DNA of 14,597 nucleotides from CAMQVM01 sp044433405 (GTDB lineage: Bacteria; Bacteroidota; Bacteroidia; Bacteroidales; Rikenellaceae), in contig JAWXTQ010000042.1 in the NCBI GenBank assembly GCA_044433405.1, positions 1 to 14,597 on the forward strand, given 5' to 3'. Below are positions 6,352-13,496 of this stretch, in pieces. A program made the position numbers and the translations under genes. Within the stretch, counting starts at the first letter, position 1. Each line of letters opens with the position of its first letter. Below the pieces are notes generated by a model, which saw nothing but the letters and a program-made list of their open reading frames with translations, searched no databases and was not told the DNA's origin.

Positions 6352-9300
6352 TTATTTCAGCTCTTTAATTCTTATGTTTTTGAAGCTTACTTTTGAGCCG
6401 TGACCTAGGAAGGCTAAGTAGCCTTTTTCGTTTAGAAGTCCAGGGTGTGATTGGCCGTCGATTGTTGCTTTACCATCTTCGCTTGCTTCGCGGATGTTGC
6501 AGTCTAGAATCACTTCGCCATTGAGGGTGATTTTTATTTGATCACCATTTGCAATAACCTCTTGAACGTTCCACTCACCAGTTGGTTTAAGGAAGCCGCG
6601 TTTAGATGGAGCTACCCCATAAACCGAACCATGATATTGATAGATGCTTAGGTCTTTATATACTGGATGTTCGTTGTCAAGAATCTGAAGTTCCATACCA
6701 ACATAAGCGGCATCGCCTTGAAGTGGAGTGCGGATTCCAAGTCCATTGTTTGCGGCATCTGTAAGTTGGAATTCAAATCTCAATACAAAGTTGCTATACT
6801 CGTTTTTAGAGTAAAGGTTGCCACCACCGCCATTTTTAGGATATAGTGTGATAGTTCCGTTTTCAGCGACGTAATCTTTTGTGTTTCCTTGCCATTCGTT
6901 CATTGAAATGCCGTCAAATAGTAGTTTGAATCCCTCTTTTTGCTCTGCTGCGCTTAGCTTAAGTGGTTCAACTTTTTCGAGCTCTTTGATGTAGATATCG
7001 CGATATGCAACAAGTGAGCCGTGAGCTTGTAGTTCTATTTGTTCTTCGGTGAAGATTGGAATTCCGCGGTCGAAATAGTTCTCTAAAATAACATTGTCGG
7101 TTACGAGTTGTCCGTTAAGATATACGGTTACTCTTTCGCCTACCATTTTGATGTAGAATGTGTTCCATTCGCCAATTTTGTTGTCGGCCATAACTAGAGG
7201 TTTACTTATGTTTTTGGTGTTGTTGTAAAGTCCTCCTGAACCTACTTGTGCGCCAACATTTACACGGCAAGTGTCCCAAATTTGCACTTGTGGTGCTCCT
7301 CTTAGATATATTCCAGCATCGCCATCGCGTCTTGATTGTTCGTTCTCGTAATAGATTTTCCAGTCAACGTACATCTCAAAGTCGCCATAGATTTTATCGC
7401 TACAAAGGTTGCTGCCGTGGCCAGTAAAGTGTAGTTCACCATCCTTGATAACCCAACTTTCGTTAAGAGTTGCATCAACCTTAGCTTGTGCTTTGCTAAG
7501 TTGAGCTTTGCTCATTTTTGAGCGTGGAATAGGATCGGCAACATACCCTTTCCATCCGTCAAGGGTTTCACCATTAAACATCTCAACAAAACCAGCTTCT
7601 CCTTTAGGTGCAGCAGCGATATAATCAGCAACCGCTTGTCTTTCGTAGCCAGCATCGCCACCAGTGCGAATTTCAGAGAATTTGGTTAGCATAGCTTCAA
7701 TATTTGCTCCGTAGCGTTGGTAGTTTTTGTCTTTAAGTGCAATGGTGTATACAGCAGTTGCTGCATCTTGAGCGAGTGTTTCATTATCCATGTATGGAGC
7801 GACAAATACAAGTGCATTAAATGTGTTGCATGCGCCTATTGAGCTGATAATTTGCTTTTGTAGGTTTGTGTCGTTTGTTGTGCTCATTAATCTTCTTAGA
7901 GTTAAGAATTTTTGCACATCAGTCATGGTGCTTTTGTTGATTAATGAAATGCTATTTTGAACAGCTGCTTTGTTTAATGAACCCATTTCACTATCTGCTG
8001 CAACCGTGTAGATATCATCGAGAGCATCAGTGTTGCTCCAGTTGATAAGTGCGGTAGCTACAGCCTTTTTAACTCCCCCTTTTTCGTTTTTGTAAAGGGT
8101 GCGAAGTGTTGCCACGCTTTCTTTTGTTGGAATGTAAGAGTATAATATAATTAGTTTCTCTTTGTCAACTTTTGAGCTATTCTTTTTGATATAACCTAGT
8201 GCCTTGTCGGTTGGCATATCTGCAAGTTGTAGGCCAATCGCTTTTTGAACGTATGGAAGATGTTTGTTGTCTACGCTGTTAATCATCACAAATAGATTGT
8301 CGATATCTTTAGCTGTAGCGCAGTTTACAAGTGCTTTGTATGCTAAATCTTGAATTTCATCGTCGCTATTTTCTAGATTCTCATTTATGAATGGCACCAT
8401 CTCGGCAACTTTGCGTTTAGTCAAGAAGTCTAAAGTAGCTATTTTGCCAACTTGGCTAGCATTGTTAACTGCTTGTCCAAAGTTTTTCTTGTCGCTCCAA
8501 AGCATTGCATTGGTCATATCGTTAACAATGCTTGCATCGTCACTCTCTAAAAGCGACAACATTGTAGCGATTGATTCGTCACTGCCAATTGATACCATAT
8601 AAGCCATTGCATCTTTGCGAAGATCGGCATCGTCAGATGTTAGGCATTGAGCAACTGTAGGTATAGCACTTTCGATACCTCTCTCTTTAAACCAATTGAT
8701 AATGTCGTTTTGAGTTTGAGTGTTGTATTTGTTAAATTTGCTGATTAATAGCTTTGCAAGCTCCTCTTTATCGTATAGGCAGCAAAGATCCAATACATTG
8801 TTGCGATAAACACGAGAGTCGTCACTTATGGTTGTTGCTACTAGTTTCGCGCTCTTTTTCTCATTAGCTTTTAACACTATAGCTGTTGCCTGTGCTCTAA
8901 TTGCTGCGTTTTTAGATGCAGACTGGATATTTGAAGCATATTTTTTTGCAACTTTGATAGGTTGATTCTTTAGCGAAAGCATAAATGCTGCAGTTGTTTC
9001 GTAATCGTCATAGCTATAACCTATTTTTGCCGCATTTTCAGCTAATAATTCAAATGCAGCTGCATCGCTCATCTTAGAGAGTGCGTGAGTGACAGCTTTG
9101 TGTAGTTGAGGTTCGTCGATAGAATACCACTCAATTAAAAGAGGTGTTAGCTCTGTAATCTCTCTCTCTCCTGCTACTTGTGCAATCACCTTTTTGTCTC
9201 TTACTTTAGGTTCGATTTCAATGATTGCAGCTCTGCTGGCTGGAGTATTGATGTAAGATAGAGCGTTGATAGCCTCCTCGTAAAGATCTTTAGATTGAGC

Positions 9301-9723
9301 ATATTTTTTCATTGTTTCAATAACATCGTCTCTGCCAGTTATTTGAAGCATGCGGATAAGAAAAGCTTTTGTTTGTTCATCGTTAGATTTTTCTAATGCT
9401 TTGGTAAAAGCCTTAGTTACCAATTCACATTCGCTCTTTCTCTCCTCTGCACTAACATAATAGGCAAGTCCCCCGATTGCAAAAGAAACACTCGTGTTGT
9501 CACCCTCGCCAGGTGCAGCTATCATGCTAGTTAAAATTAATATTCCTTCTTCTCCTGACGACACTAAATCAGCCATCATCTGGTTGTATGTTGCCTCGTT
9601 TTGAGTTGGCATTTGCGCCAAAACATCAGCTACGATAGTTTTTGGAATTCTATTTGCAGGCGATTGGGCATATAGCGAACACACTGCAAAGCATAGAATT
9701 AATATTGATAATATTTTTCTCAT
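6352..9723 (-). CDS. Secreted HEAT-repeat protein with two DUF1080 (3-keto-disaccharide hydrolase) domains
   Basis: A 1123-residue exported protein. Residues 1-20 form a type I signal peptide ending LYAQ, with no convincing lipobox. Residues about 30-690 are helical repeats of the HEAT/ARM sort (for example DADLRKDAMAYMVSIGSDES and DDEIQDLAYKALVNCATAKD). Two DUF1080 (PF06439, LamG-like beta-sandwich) domains follow. The first spans about 708-908 (FVEMFNGETLDGWKG ... AGIYLRG ... EWNTFYIKMVGERVTVYLNG). The second spans about 925-1123 (FKLLFDGISMNEWQG ... NGLGIRTP ... GEWNVQEVIANGDQIKITLNG). Family knowledge: DUF1080 proteins cleave 3-keto-glycosides by elimination. Coupling to the Gfo/Idh gene 27 bases upstream supports that here. 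The HEAT part is probably a scaffold or binding surface. Which DUF1080 copy is catalytic cannot be told. The gene ends at a strong terminator. Confidence 0.85.
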   Translation of the reverse strand: MRKILSILILCFAVCSLYAQSPANRIPKTIVADVLAQMPTQNEATYNQMMADLVSSGEEGILILTSMIAAPGEGDNTSVSFAIGGLAYYVSAEERKSECELVTKAFTKALEKSNDEQTKAFLIRMLQITGRDDVIETMKKYAQSKDLYEEAINALSYINTPASRAAIIEIEPKVRDKKVIAQVAGEREITELTPLLIEWYSIDEPQLHKAVTHALSKMSDAAAFELLAENAAKIGYSYDDYETTAAFMLSLKNQPIKVAKKYASNIQSASKNAAIRAQATAIVLKANEKKSAKLVATTISDDSRVYRNNVLDLCCLYDKEELAKLLISKFNKYNTQTQNDIINWFKERGIESAIPTVAQCLTSDDADLRKDAMAYMVSIGSDESIATMLSLLESDDASIVNDMTNAMLWSDKKNFGQAVNNASQVGKIATLDFLTKRKVAEMVPFINENLENSDDEIQDLAYKALVNCATAKDIDNLFVMINSVDNKHLPYVQKAIGLQLADMPTDKALGYIKKNSSKVDKEKLIILYSYIPTKESVATLRTLYKNEKGGVKKAVATALINWSNTDALDDIYTVAADSEMGSLNKAAVQNSISLINKSTMTDVQKFLTLRRLMSTTNDTNLQKQIISSIGACNTFNALVFVAPYMDNETLAQDAATAVYTIALKDKNYQRYGANIEAMLTKFSEIRTGGDAGYERQAVADYIAAAPKGEAGFVEMFNGETLDGWKGYVADPIPRSKMSKAQLSKAQAKVDATLNESWVIKDGELHFTGHGSNLCSDKIYGDFEMYVDWKIYYENEQSRRDGDAGIYLRGAPQVQIWDTCRVNVGAQVGSGGLYNNTKNISKPLVMADNKIGEWNTFYIKMVGERVTVYLNGQLVTDNVILENYFDRGIPIFTEEQIELQAHGSLVAYRDIYIKELEKVEPLKLSAAEQKEGFKLLFDGISMNEWQGNTKDYVAENGTITLYPKNGGGGNLYSKNEYSNFVLRFEFQLTDAANNGLGIRTPLQGDAAYVGMELQILDNEHPVYKDLSIYQYHGSVYGVAPSKRGFLKPTGEWNVQEVIANGDQIKITLNGEVILDCNIREASEDGKATIDGQSHPGLLNEKGYLAFLGHGSKVSFKNIRIKELK

Positions 9724-9750
9724 TTTATTTAGTTCAATTTAGTTTGCTAA

Positions 9751-11013
9751 TTATAATGTTGTCCATGGTGTGAGATGTGGTTGATCTGCAAGTCTATTTG
9801 CAGCATCATCATCTACAAACAGTAGCGACTTAGGATCGAAATTTAAGTTTCGTCCAAGTCTTAGAGCAACTAACGCCATATTAACAAGAGTACATGAGCG
9901 GAAACCATTCATCTCGTTTAATGCAAATTTCTTGCGATTAATTACACACTCTGAGAAGTTGGTGTTCTGAGGCTCTGGATCAGGATATTCGTTTAGCTTC
10001 TGCTCTATGTTTGGAATATCGCATCTAAATCCATTGTAAACATTACCCTTAGGACCTGCAATGTATGGTGCATTTACGTCGCCATAATCATCACCATTTA
10101 GTATGATTTTGCAGCCATCTGCGTATGTGTATATGATTTGTCTCCATGTACCTATTGCATCATGATGTTGTGCAGGTGCATCTACCTCTACTCTTATTGG
10201 TGACTCATCGTCCTTGCCTAAAAAGTATTGAACAGGGTCAAGATAGTGTTGTCCCATGTCGCCCAATCCACCTCCATCGTAATCCCAATAGCCGCGGAAT
10301 GTGCTGTGTACACGGTGAGAGTTGTAAGGTTTGTATGGTGCTGGGCCCAGCCACATGTCGTAGTCTAACTCCTTAGGAATAGGTTGAGCCTCTAAGTGTT
10401 CCTTGCCTATCCAGTAGAATTTCCAGTTGAAACCAGTGTGAACACTTACCGTTACAGTTAGTGGCCAGCCTAGTAGCCCACTGTCGACAAGCTTTTTGAT
10501 GGGCTTAACGGTTGTTCCCATGCCGTAAAAGTTGTCAGTGAAGCGAAACCATGTGTTTAGTCTAAAGATGTTTCCATTGCGCTTTACAGCCTCCATCACG
10601 CGTTTACCTTCACCAATTGTGCGTGTCATAGGTTTTTCACACCATATATCTTTGCCTGCATTTGCAGCCTCTGTAGCCATCATTCCATGCCAGTGAGGGG
10701 GTGTTGCAATGTGTACGATATCAACGTTAGGGTCTTCAATGAGTTTGCGATAGTCAGAGTACGCTTTTACTTTGTCTTTTGCTGCTTTGACTCCTGCATC
10801 AAGTCGCGATGAGTCGACATCACAAACAGCAGTTAGACGAGTCCCTTCGTAGTCGTAGTGGCCACGTCCCATGCCTCCAACACCGATAATACCTTTTGTA
10901 AGTTGATCACTTGGAGCAATTTTACCAGGTCCACCTAGCACATTTTTTGGCAAAATAGTCAATAGTGCCAAACCTCCTGCGCTTTTTAAAAAATCTTTAC
11001 GATTAATAGCCAT
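9751..11013 (-). CDS. Gfo/Idh/MocA-family NAD(P)-dependent oxidoreductase
   Basis: A 420-residue oxidoreductase. The Rossmann motif GVGGMG is at 44-49, followed by AVCDVD (62-67), HIATPPHWHG (101-110) and the family EKP motif (EKPMT, 126-130). The C-terminal domain has GGGLGDMGQHYLDP at about 246-259, the conserved catalytic-region sequence with GD and H. The N-terminus NRKDFLKSAGGLALLTILP looks like a Tat-type leader with RK in place of RR, common in Bacteroidota exported Gfo/Idh proteins. It is the first gene of an operon with the DUF1080 gene. The pairing suggests it oxidises or reduces C3 of a sugar so that DUF1080 can split the glycosidic bond. The substrate cannot be read from sequence. 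The ATG at 11011-11013 is well placed behind an A-rich leader and promoter. Confidence 0.88.
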   Translation of the reverse strand: MAINRKDFLKSAGGLALLTILPKNVLGGPGKIAPSDQLTKGIIGVGGMGRGHYDYEGTRLTAVCDVDSSRLDAGVKAAKDKVKAYSDYRKLIEDPNVDIVHIATPPHWHGMMATEAANAGKDIWCEKPMTRTIGEGKRVMEAVKRNGNIFRLNTWFRFTDNFYGMGTTVKPIKKLVDSGLLGWPLTVTVSVHTGFNWKFYWIGKEHLEAQPIPKELDYDMWLGPAPYKPYNSHRVHSTFRGYWDYDGGGLGDMGQHYLDPVQYFLGKDDESPIRVEVDAPAQHHDAIGTWRQIIYTYADGCKIILNGDDYGDVNAPYIAGPKGNVYNGFRCDIPNIEQKLNEYPDPEPQNTNFSECVINRKKFALNEMNGFRSCTLVNMALVALRLGRNLNFDPKSLLFVDDDAANRLADQPHLTPWTTL

Positions 11014-11079
11014 AGTTTCTAGGTTTTATTTATTGTTTATTTAAAAAAATATTAGTTTCTATTTTGAAAAGATATGATA

Positions 11080-11087
11080 CAAAGATA
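11080..11087 (-). promoter_or_regulatory. Bacteroidota-type -7 promoter element for the Gfo/Idh-DUF1080 operon
   Basis: On the minus strand the bases read TATCTTTG, an exact TAnnTTTG match. A T-rich stretch lies about 20 bases upstream at the expected -33 position. The predicted start near 11073 leaves an AT-rich leader of about 60 bases before the ATG at 11013. No riboswitch-like structure is visible in that leader. Confidence 0.6.
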
Positions 11088-11258
11088 GTGATTATTTTCT
11101 AAAAAATGGCATAAAAAATAGATGTTTTTTGCTAGTTTGGATGAATTATGCTTTTAGTGGAAGTAATTTCAGGTGTGTTTAATATGAATTAATCAGGAAA
11201 TAATGTGAGGTTTGTGGGTTTCTATCTTGTGATTTTGCGATTTTGTTTGTGTGATTTT
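11088..11258. other. AT-rich intergenic spacer, then G/T-rich low-complexity tract
   Basis: Positions 11088-11200 are AT-rich with no ORF, hairpin or repeat I can support beyond the likely upstream promoter sequence. From about 11204 to 11258 the plus strand becomes G/T-rich with a loose repeat of the type GTGATTTTGTTT. Its reverse complement resembles the C/A-rich tract at 12081-12124, so the tract looks like the outermost, least conserved part of the big inverted repeat. Confidence 0.5.
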
Positions 11259-11610
11259 GTTTGTGCGACTTTCACCGCATGAGCCTTCGCTCATGCTTGT
11301 AGCAATAGATTTTTATTTCCCTTAGCTCATACCTGCGGTATGGCTGACGAAATAAAAATCTATTACTATTTTTGGCTGCGCCAAAAAGTGAAAGTCGAGG
11401 CGTACCAGAGCCTATCAATATAAGAGGAAAAATTGTGTTTAAGTTTTTTTAGAAAAAAAACCACGCGCTAGACTACTATGAGCCATTTTTATCTTCTTGG
11501 CTATCGCCAATTCGCTAAAAAAGACTCCTAGCAGCCTAGCACTGGTAAAAAAACCTTCGTCGCTATCGCTCCTCGGGCTCACTTTCGTTCGCTAGGTATT
11601 CTTGTGTAGG
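11259..11610 (-). other. Left structured module (likely functional on the minus strand)
   Basis: Stems seen: closing stem GACTTTCAC/GTGAAAGTC (11267-11275, 11388-11396). It encloses GCATGAGC/GCTCATGC (11277-11284, 11289-11296), a perfect 16-bp stem (11304-11319, 11349-11364) capped by CATACC/GGTATG with flanking AGC/GCT, and an 8-bp TTTTTGGC/GCCAAAAA hairpin (11369-11387). Further in are an A/T hairpin (11443-11450, 11454-11461) and a long stem (11461-11482, 11525-11545) capped by TTGGC/GCCAA (11497-11510). The long stem has three A-C oppositions on the plus strand, which read as G-T wobbles on the minus strand. A fourth flanks the 16-bp stem. That bias is why minus is given. No promoter was identified. 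Confidence 0.55.
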
Positions 11611-11645
11611 ACATTTCTTGCTTCGCGATAGTCGAGCATTGGGGT

Positions 11646-11688
11646 AATGATTTGGAATAATGATTAACGCCGATAATGATAAATGATT
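11646..11688. repeat. Iteron-like AATGAT(T) direct repeats at the centre of the inverted repeat
   Basis: AATGAT occurs at 11646, 11659, 11675 and 11682 in the same orientation, three of the four followed by T. The spacings are 13, 16 and 7 bases, so it is not a regular array. It lies at the symmetry centre of the large inverted repeat. One copy is within AATGATTAACG (11659-11669), which recurs on the minus strand at 6273-6283. It may be a protein-binding site or simply AT-rich low complexity. Confidence 0.4.
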
Positions 11689-11741
11689 AATGGCCTGCAA
11701 GACCCGTTCCTGTTAAAACTGCGAAGCCATCCACTACTTAC

Positions 11742-12085
11742 ATGAGAATACCCAGCGAACGTTAGTGAGCTCCGAGGAGCGGTAGCGACGAAGGTTTTCT
11801 TACCAGCGCGGGGCATTCATGGGCTGTTTTTGGATGGTTGGCGGCAGCCAAGCTTCTAAAAACAGTTCAGGGATGTCCCGCGCGTGCTTCTTCAAAAAAG
11901 AAGCATAGGCCTCTTCTTCTTTTTTTTGATAGACTCTGGTACGCCTCGGCTTTCACTTTTTTGGCGCAGCCAAAAATAGGAATAGTATTTAACTTCACTG
12001 CCATACCACAGGTATGAGCAAAGGGAAATTAAATACTATTACTACAAGCGTGAGCCTTAGCTCATGCGGTGAAAGTCGCACAAAC
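11742..12085 (+). other. Right structured module (likely functional on the plus strand)
   Basis: Inverted counterpart of the left module with the same stem order. The long stem is 11806-11826 with 11863-11883: 16 Watson-Crick pairs, four G-T and one mismatch, capped by TTGGC/GCCAA at 11838-11851. Then come TGCTTCTT/AAGAAGCA (11885-11892, 11898-11905), the closing stem GGCTTTCAC/GTGAAAGTC (11948-11956, 12069-12077) with one G-T pair, TTTTTGGC/GCCAAAAA (11958-11976), a 16-bp stem (11981-11996, 12025-12040) capped by CATACC/GGTATG with flanking TGC/GCA, and GCGTGAGC/GCTCATGC (12048-12055, 12060-12067) with one G-T pair. The long-stem sequence is almost unrelated to that on the left although pairing is kept. 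A T-rich run follows at about 11911-11928. Confidence 0.55.
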
Positions 12086-12124
12086 CAAACCACCCAAATC
12101 ACTCAAACCACCCAAACCAAACTA
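12081..12124. repeat. C/A-rich low-complexity tract without G
   Basis: The plus strand has no G from 12081 to about 12135 and repeats short units such as CAAACC and ACCACCC. It forms the outer edge of the inverted repeat and directly follows the radA stop codon. In a radA transcript (minus strand) it would be a G/U-rich 3' untranslated segment with several GG and GGG runs. Confidence 0.5.
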
Positions 12125-12128
12125 TCCA

Positions 12129-13496
12129 CTAAATAGCTCGTACTATTTCGGATATCCTATTAATAAATATAATCTCTATGTTATAGTTGCTTTTGCTCAA
12201 TGCTTTTTTTGCATACGATGAGATGTAGATGCGTTTGAAACCTAATCTTGCAGCCTCTATTATTCTAGTCTCTGTTCTGGATGCTGGGCGCACTTCGCCA
12301 GATAGTCCTATTTCAGCGGCAAAACAATACTCTTTTGAGATTGGTTTGTCTAGGTAAGATGATATAATTGAGCTTATCACTGCTAAGTCTAGCCCAGGAT
12401 CGCTCGCTTTAAAGCCACCTGCAATGTTTAAAAACACATCTTTACTAATCATCTTAAATGAGATGTGTTTTTCGATAACAGCAAGTAGCATGCTGAGTCG
12501 TTTTGTGTCAAAACCTGTAGTTGTGCGCTGCGGTGTGCCGTAGGCTGCTGAGCTTGCTAGTGCTTGAATCTCCATGAGGTATGGGCGAATTCCGTCTATT
12601 GTAGCTCCAATTGCTACTCCTGTAAGCTCTTCGCTACCTTGTGAAATTAATATCTCTGAGGGGTTGGATACCTCCTTAAGCCCAGTGTGAACCATTTCGA
12701 AAACGCCAATTTCGCTAGTTGAGCCAAATCGGTTTTTATTGCTTCTAAGTATTCTGTATATGTTGTTTTGATCTCCTTCGAATTGGAGTACCACATCGAC
12801 AATATGTTCTAGTACTTTTGGACCTGCGATTATTCCATCTTTAGTGATGTGCCCAATAATGAAAATTGATGTTGAAGTGCTCTTTGCGTAGCGCATTAGC
12901 AGCGATGCACACTCTCTAATTTGGCTTACACTTCCTGGCGACGACTCAATGCTTTCGCTAAAAAGAGTTTGTATCGAGTCTATAATGATAATCTGAGGAG
13001 ATAGCTCCTGTGCATGTGGCAAGATTGCCTCAAACGATGTCTCAGGTAGTATGTAGCAGTTAGGGTTCTCAATACCTAATCTGTCTGCTCGTATTTTAAT
13101 TTGTTCGCAGCTCTCCTCACCTGACACGTATAGGGTGGTAAGGTGCGAACATTTAAGTGCAAGTTGTAGACTAAGTGTCGATTTTCCAATACCTGGCTCG
13201 CCACCTAACAAAATTAGCGACCCTGCAACTAACCCTCCCCCTAATACGCGATTTACCTCCTCATAGCCCATGTCAGAGCGTTGAATGGTGCTTTGTTGTA
13301 TATTGCTAATGGGTATTGGTCTGCTTTTTTGAGTAGTTGAAAAACTTTTTGTTAGCTCAACACGTGGCGATGAGCTTTTGGTTGTTAGCTCCTCGGCACA
13401 ACTATCCCAAGCCATACATTCTGGGCAACGTCCAAACCATTTTGGTTGTTCGTTTCCGCAATTTTTACAAAAAAAACTTTTTTTAACTTTTGCCAT
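12129..13496 (-). CDS. radA: DNA repair protein RadA (Sms), branch-migration ATPase
   Basis: A 455-residue RadA/Sms, a RecA-like helicase that helps process recombination intermediates in the cytoplasm. The N-terminal zinc finger has C10, C13, C24 and C27 (FFCKNCG ... GRCPEC). The Walker A motif GGEPGIGKST is at 98-107, the Walker B strand IIIIDS at about 169-174, and the RadA-specific KNRFG motif at 254-258. The C-terminal Lon-like domain carries FLNIAGGFKASDPGLDLA and GLSGEVRPA. Length matches the family. An upstream in-frame codon would add 11 residues (start 13529). I choose ATG 13494-13496 because family members begin MAKxKxxFxCxxCG and because this ATG overlaps the sppA stop as TAATG, a translational-coupling arrangement. 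No clear terminator lies between its stop and the inverted repeat. Confidence 0.95.
   Translation of the reverse strand: MAKVKKSFFCKNCGNEQPKWFGRCPECMAWDSCAEELTTKSSSPRVELTKSFSTTQKSRPIPISNIQQSTIQRSDMGYEEVNRVLGGGLVAGSLILLGGEPGIGKSTLSLQLALKCSHLTTLYVSGEESCEQIKIRADRLGIENPNCYILPETSFEAILPHAQELSPQIIIIDSIQTLFSESIESSPGSVSQIRECASLLMRYAKSTSTSIFIIGHITKDGIIAGPKVLEHIVDVVLQFEGDQNNIYRILRSNKNRFGSTSEIGVFEMVHTGLKEVSNPSEILISQGSEELTGVAIGATIDGIRPYLMEIQALASSAAYGTPQRTTTGFDTKRLSMLLAVIEKHISFKMISKDVFLNIAGGFKASDPGLDLAVISSIISSYLDKPISKEYCFAAEIGLSGEVRPASRTETRIIEAARLGFKRIYISSYAKKALSKSNYNIEIIFINRISEIVRAI

Larger units (their letters stand above)
11259..12085. repeat. Large imperfect inverted repeat of two multi-hairpin modules
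   Basis: The left and right halves are reverse complements of each other. The outer arms are 11259-11418 and 11926-12085, 160 bases each. The inner arms include 11587-11601 against 11746-11760 (14 of 15 identical) and the stretch around 11542-11580 against 11763-11805. About 120 bases of unpaired centre lie between. Each half is itself built of nested hairpins, described in the two module entries. No ORF of useful length, transposase or clear target-site duplication was found. It sits between the radA stop and the operon promoter. A dispersed relative lies at 6003-6066. A non-autonomous mobile or REP-like element and a pair of structured RNAs are the main options. I do not recognise the family. 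Confidence 0.85.

Noticed and set aside
8387..8602. 71-codon plus-strand open frame inside the DUF1080 gene
   Set aside because: A shadow of the long minus-strand gene with no recognisable domain and no start signal of its own.
10146..10376. 76-codon plus-strand open frame inside the oxidoreductase gene
   Set aside because: Opposite-strand shadow of a conserved Gfo/Idh region.
11296..11303. GTAG tetranucleotide beside a hairpin, as in RAYT-type REP elements
   Set aside because: Present in the left copy and in the right copy (12042-12045 read on the minus strand), but the copy at 6051-6054 has GTAA, and no Y1 transposase is in view. Too weak to assign the family.
11646..11656. TAATGATTTG as a promoter for the right module
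   Set aside because: The spacing between TA and TTTG is four bases instead of two, so it does not fit TAnnTTTG.
11259..12085. Insertion sequence or MITE with target-site duplication
   Set aside because: No transposase frame and no convincing direct repeat at the outer ends, which blend into G/T- and C/A-rich tracts. A mobile origin remains possible but is not shown.
11259..12085. CRISPR array or retron msr-msd
   Set aside because: No regularly spaced direct repeats with unique spacers, and no Cas or reverse transcriptase gene in the window.
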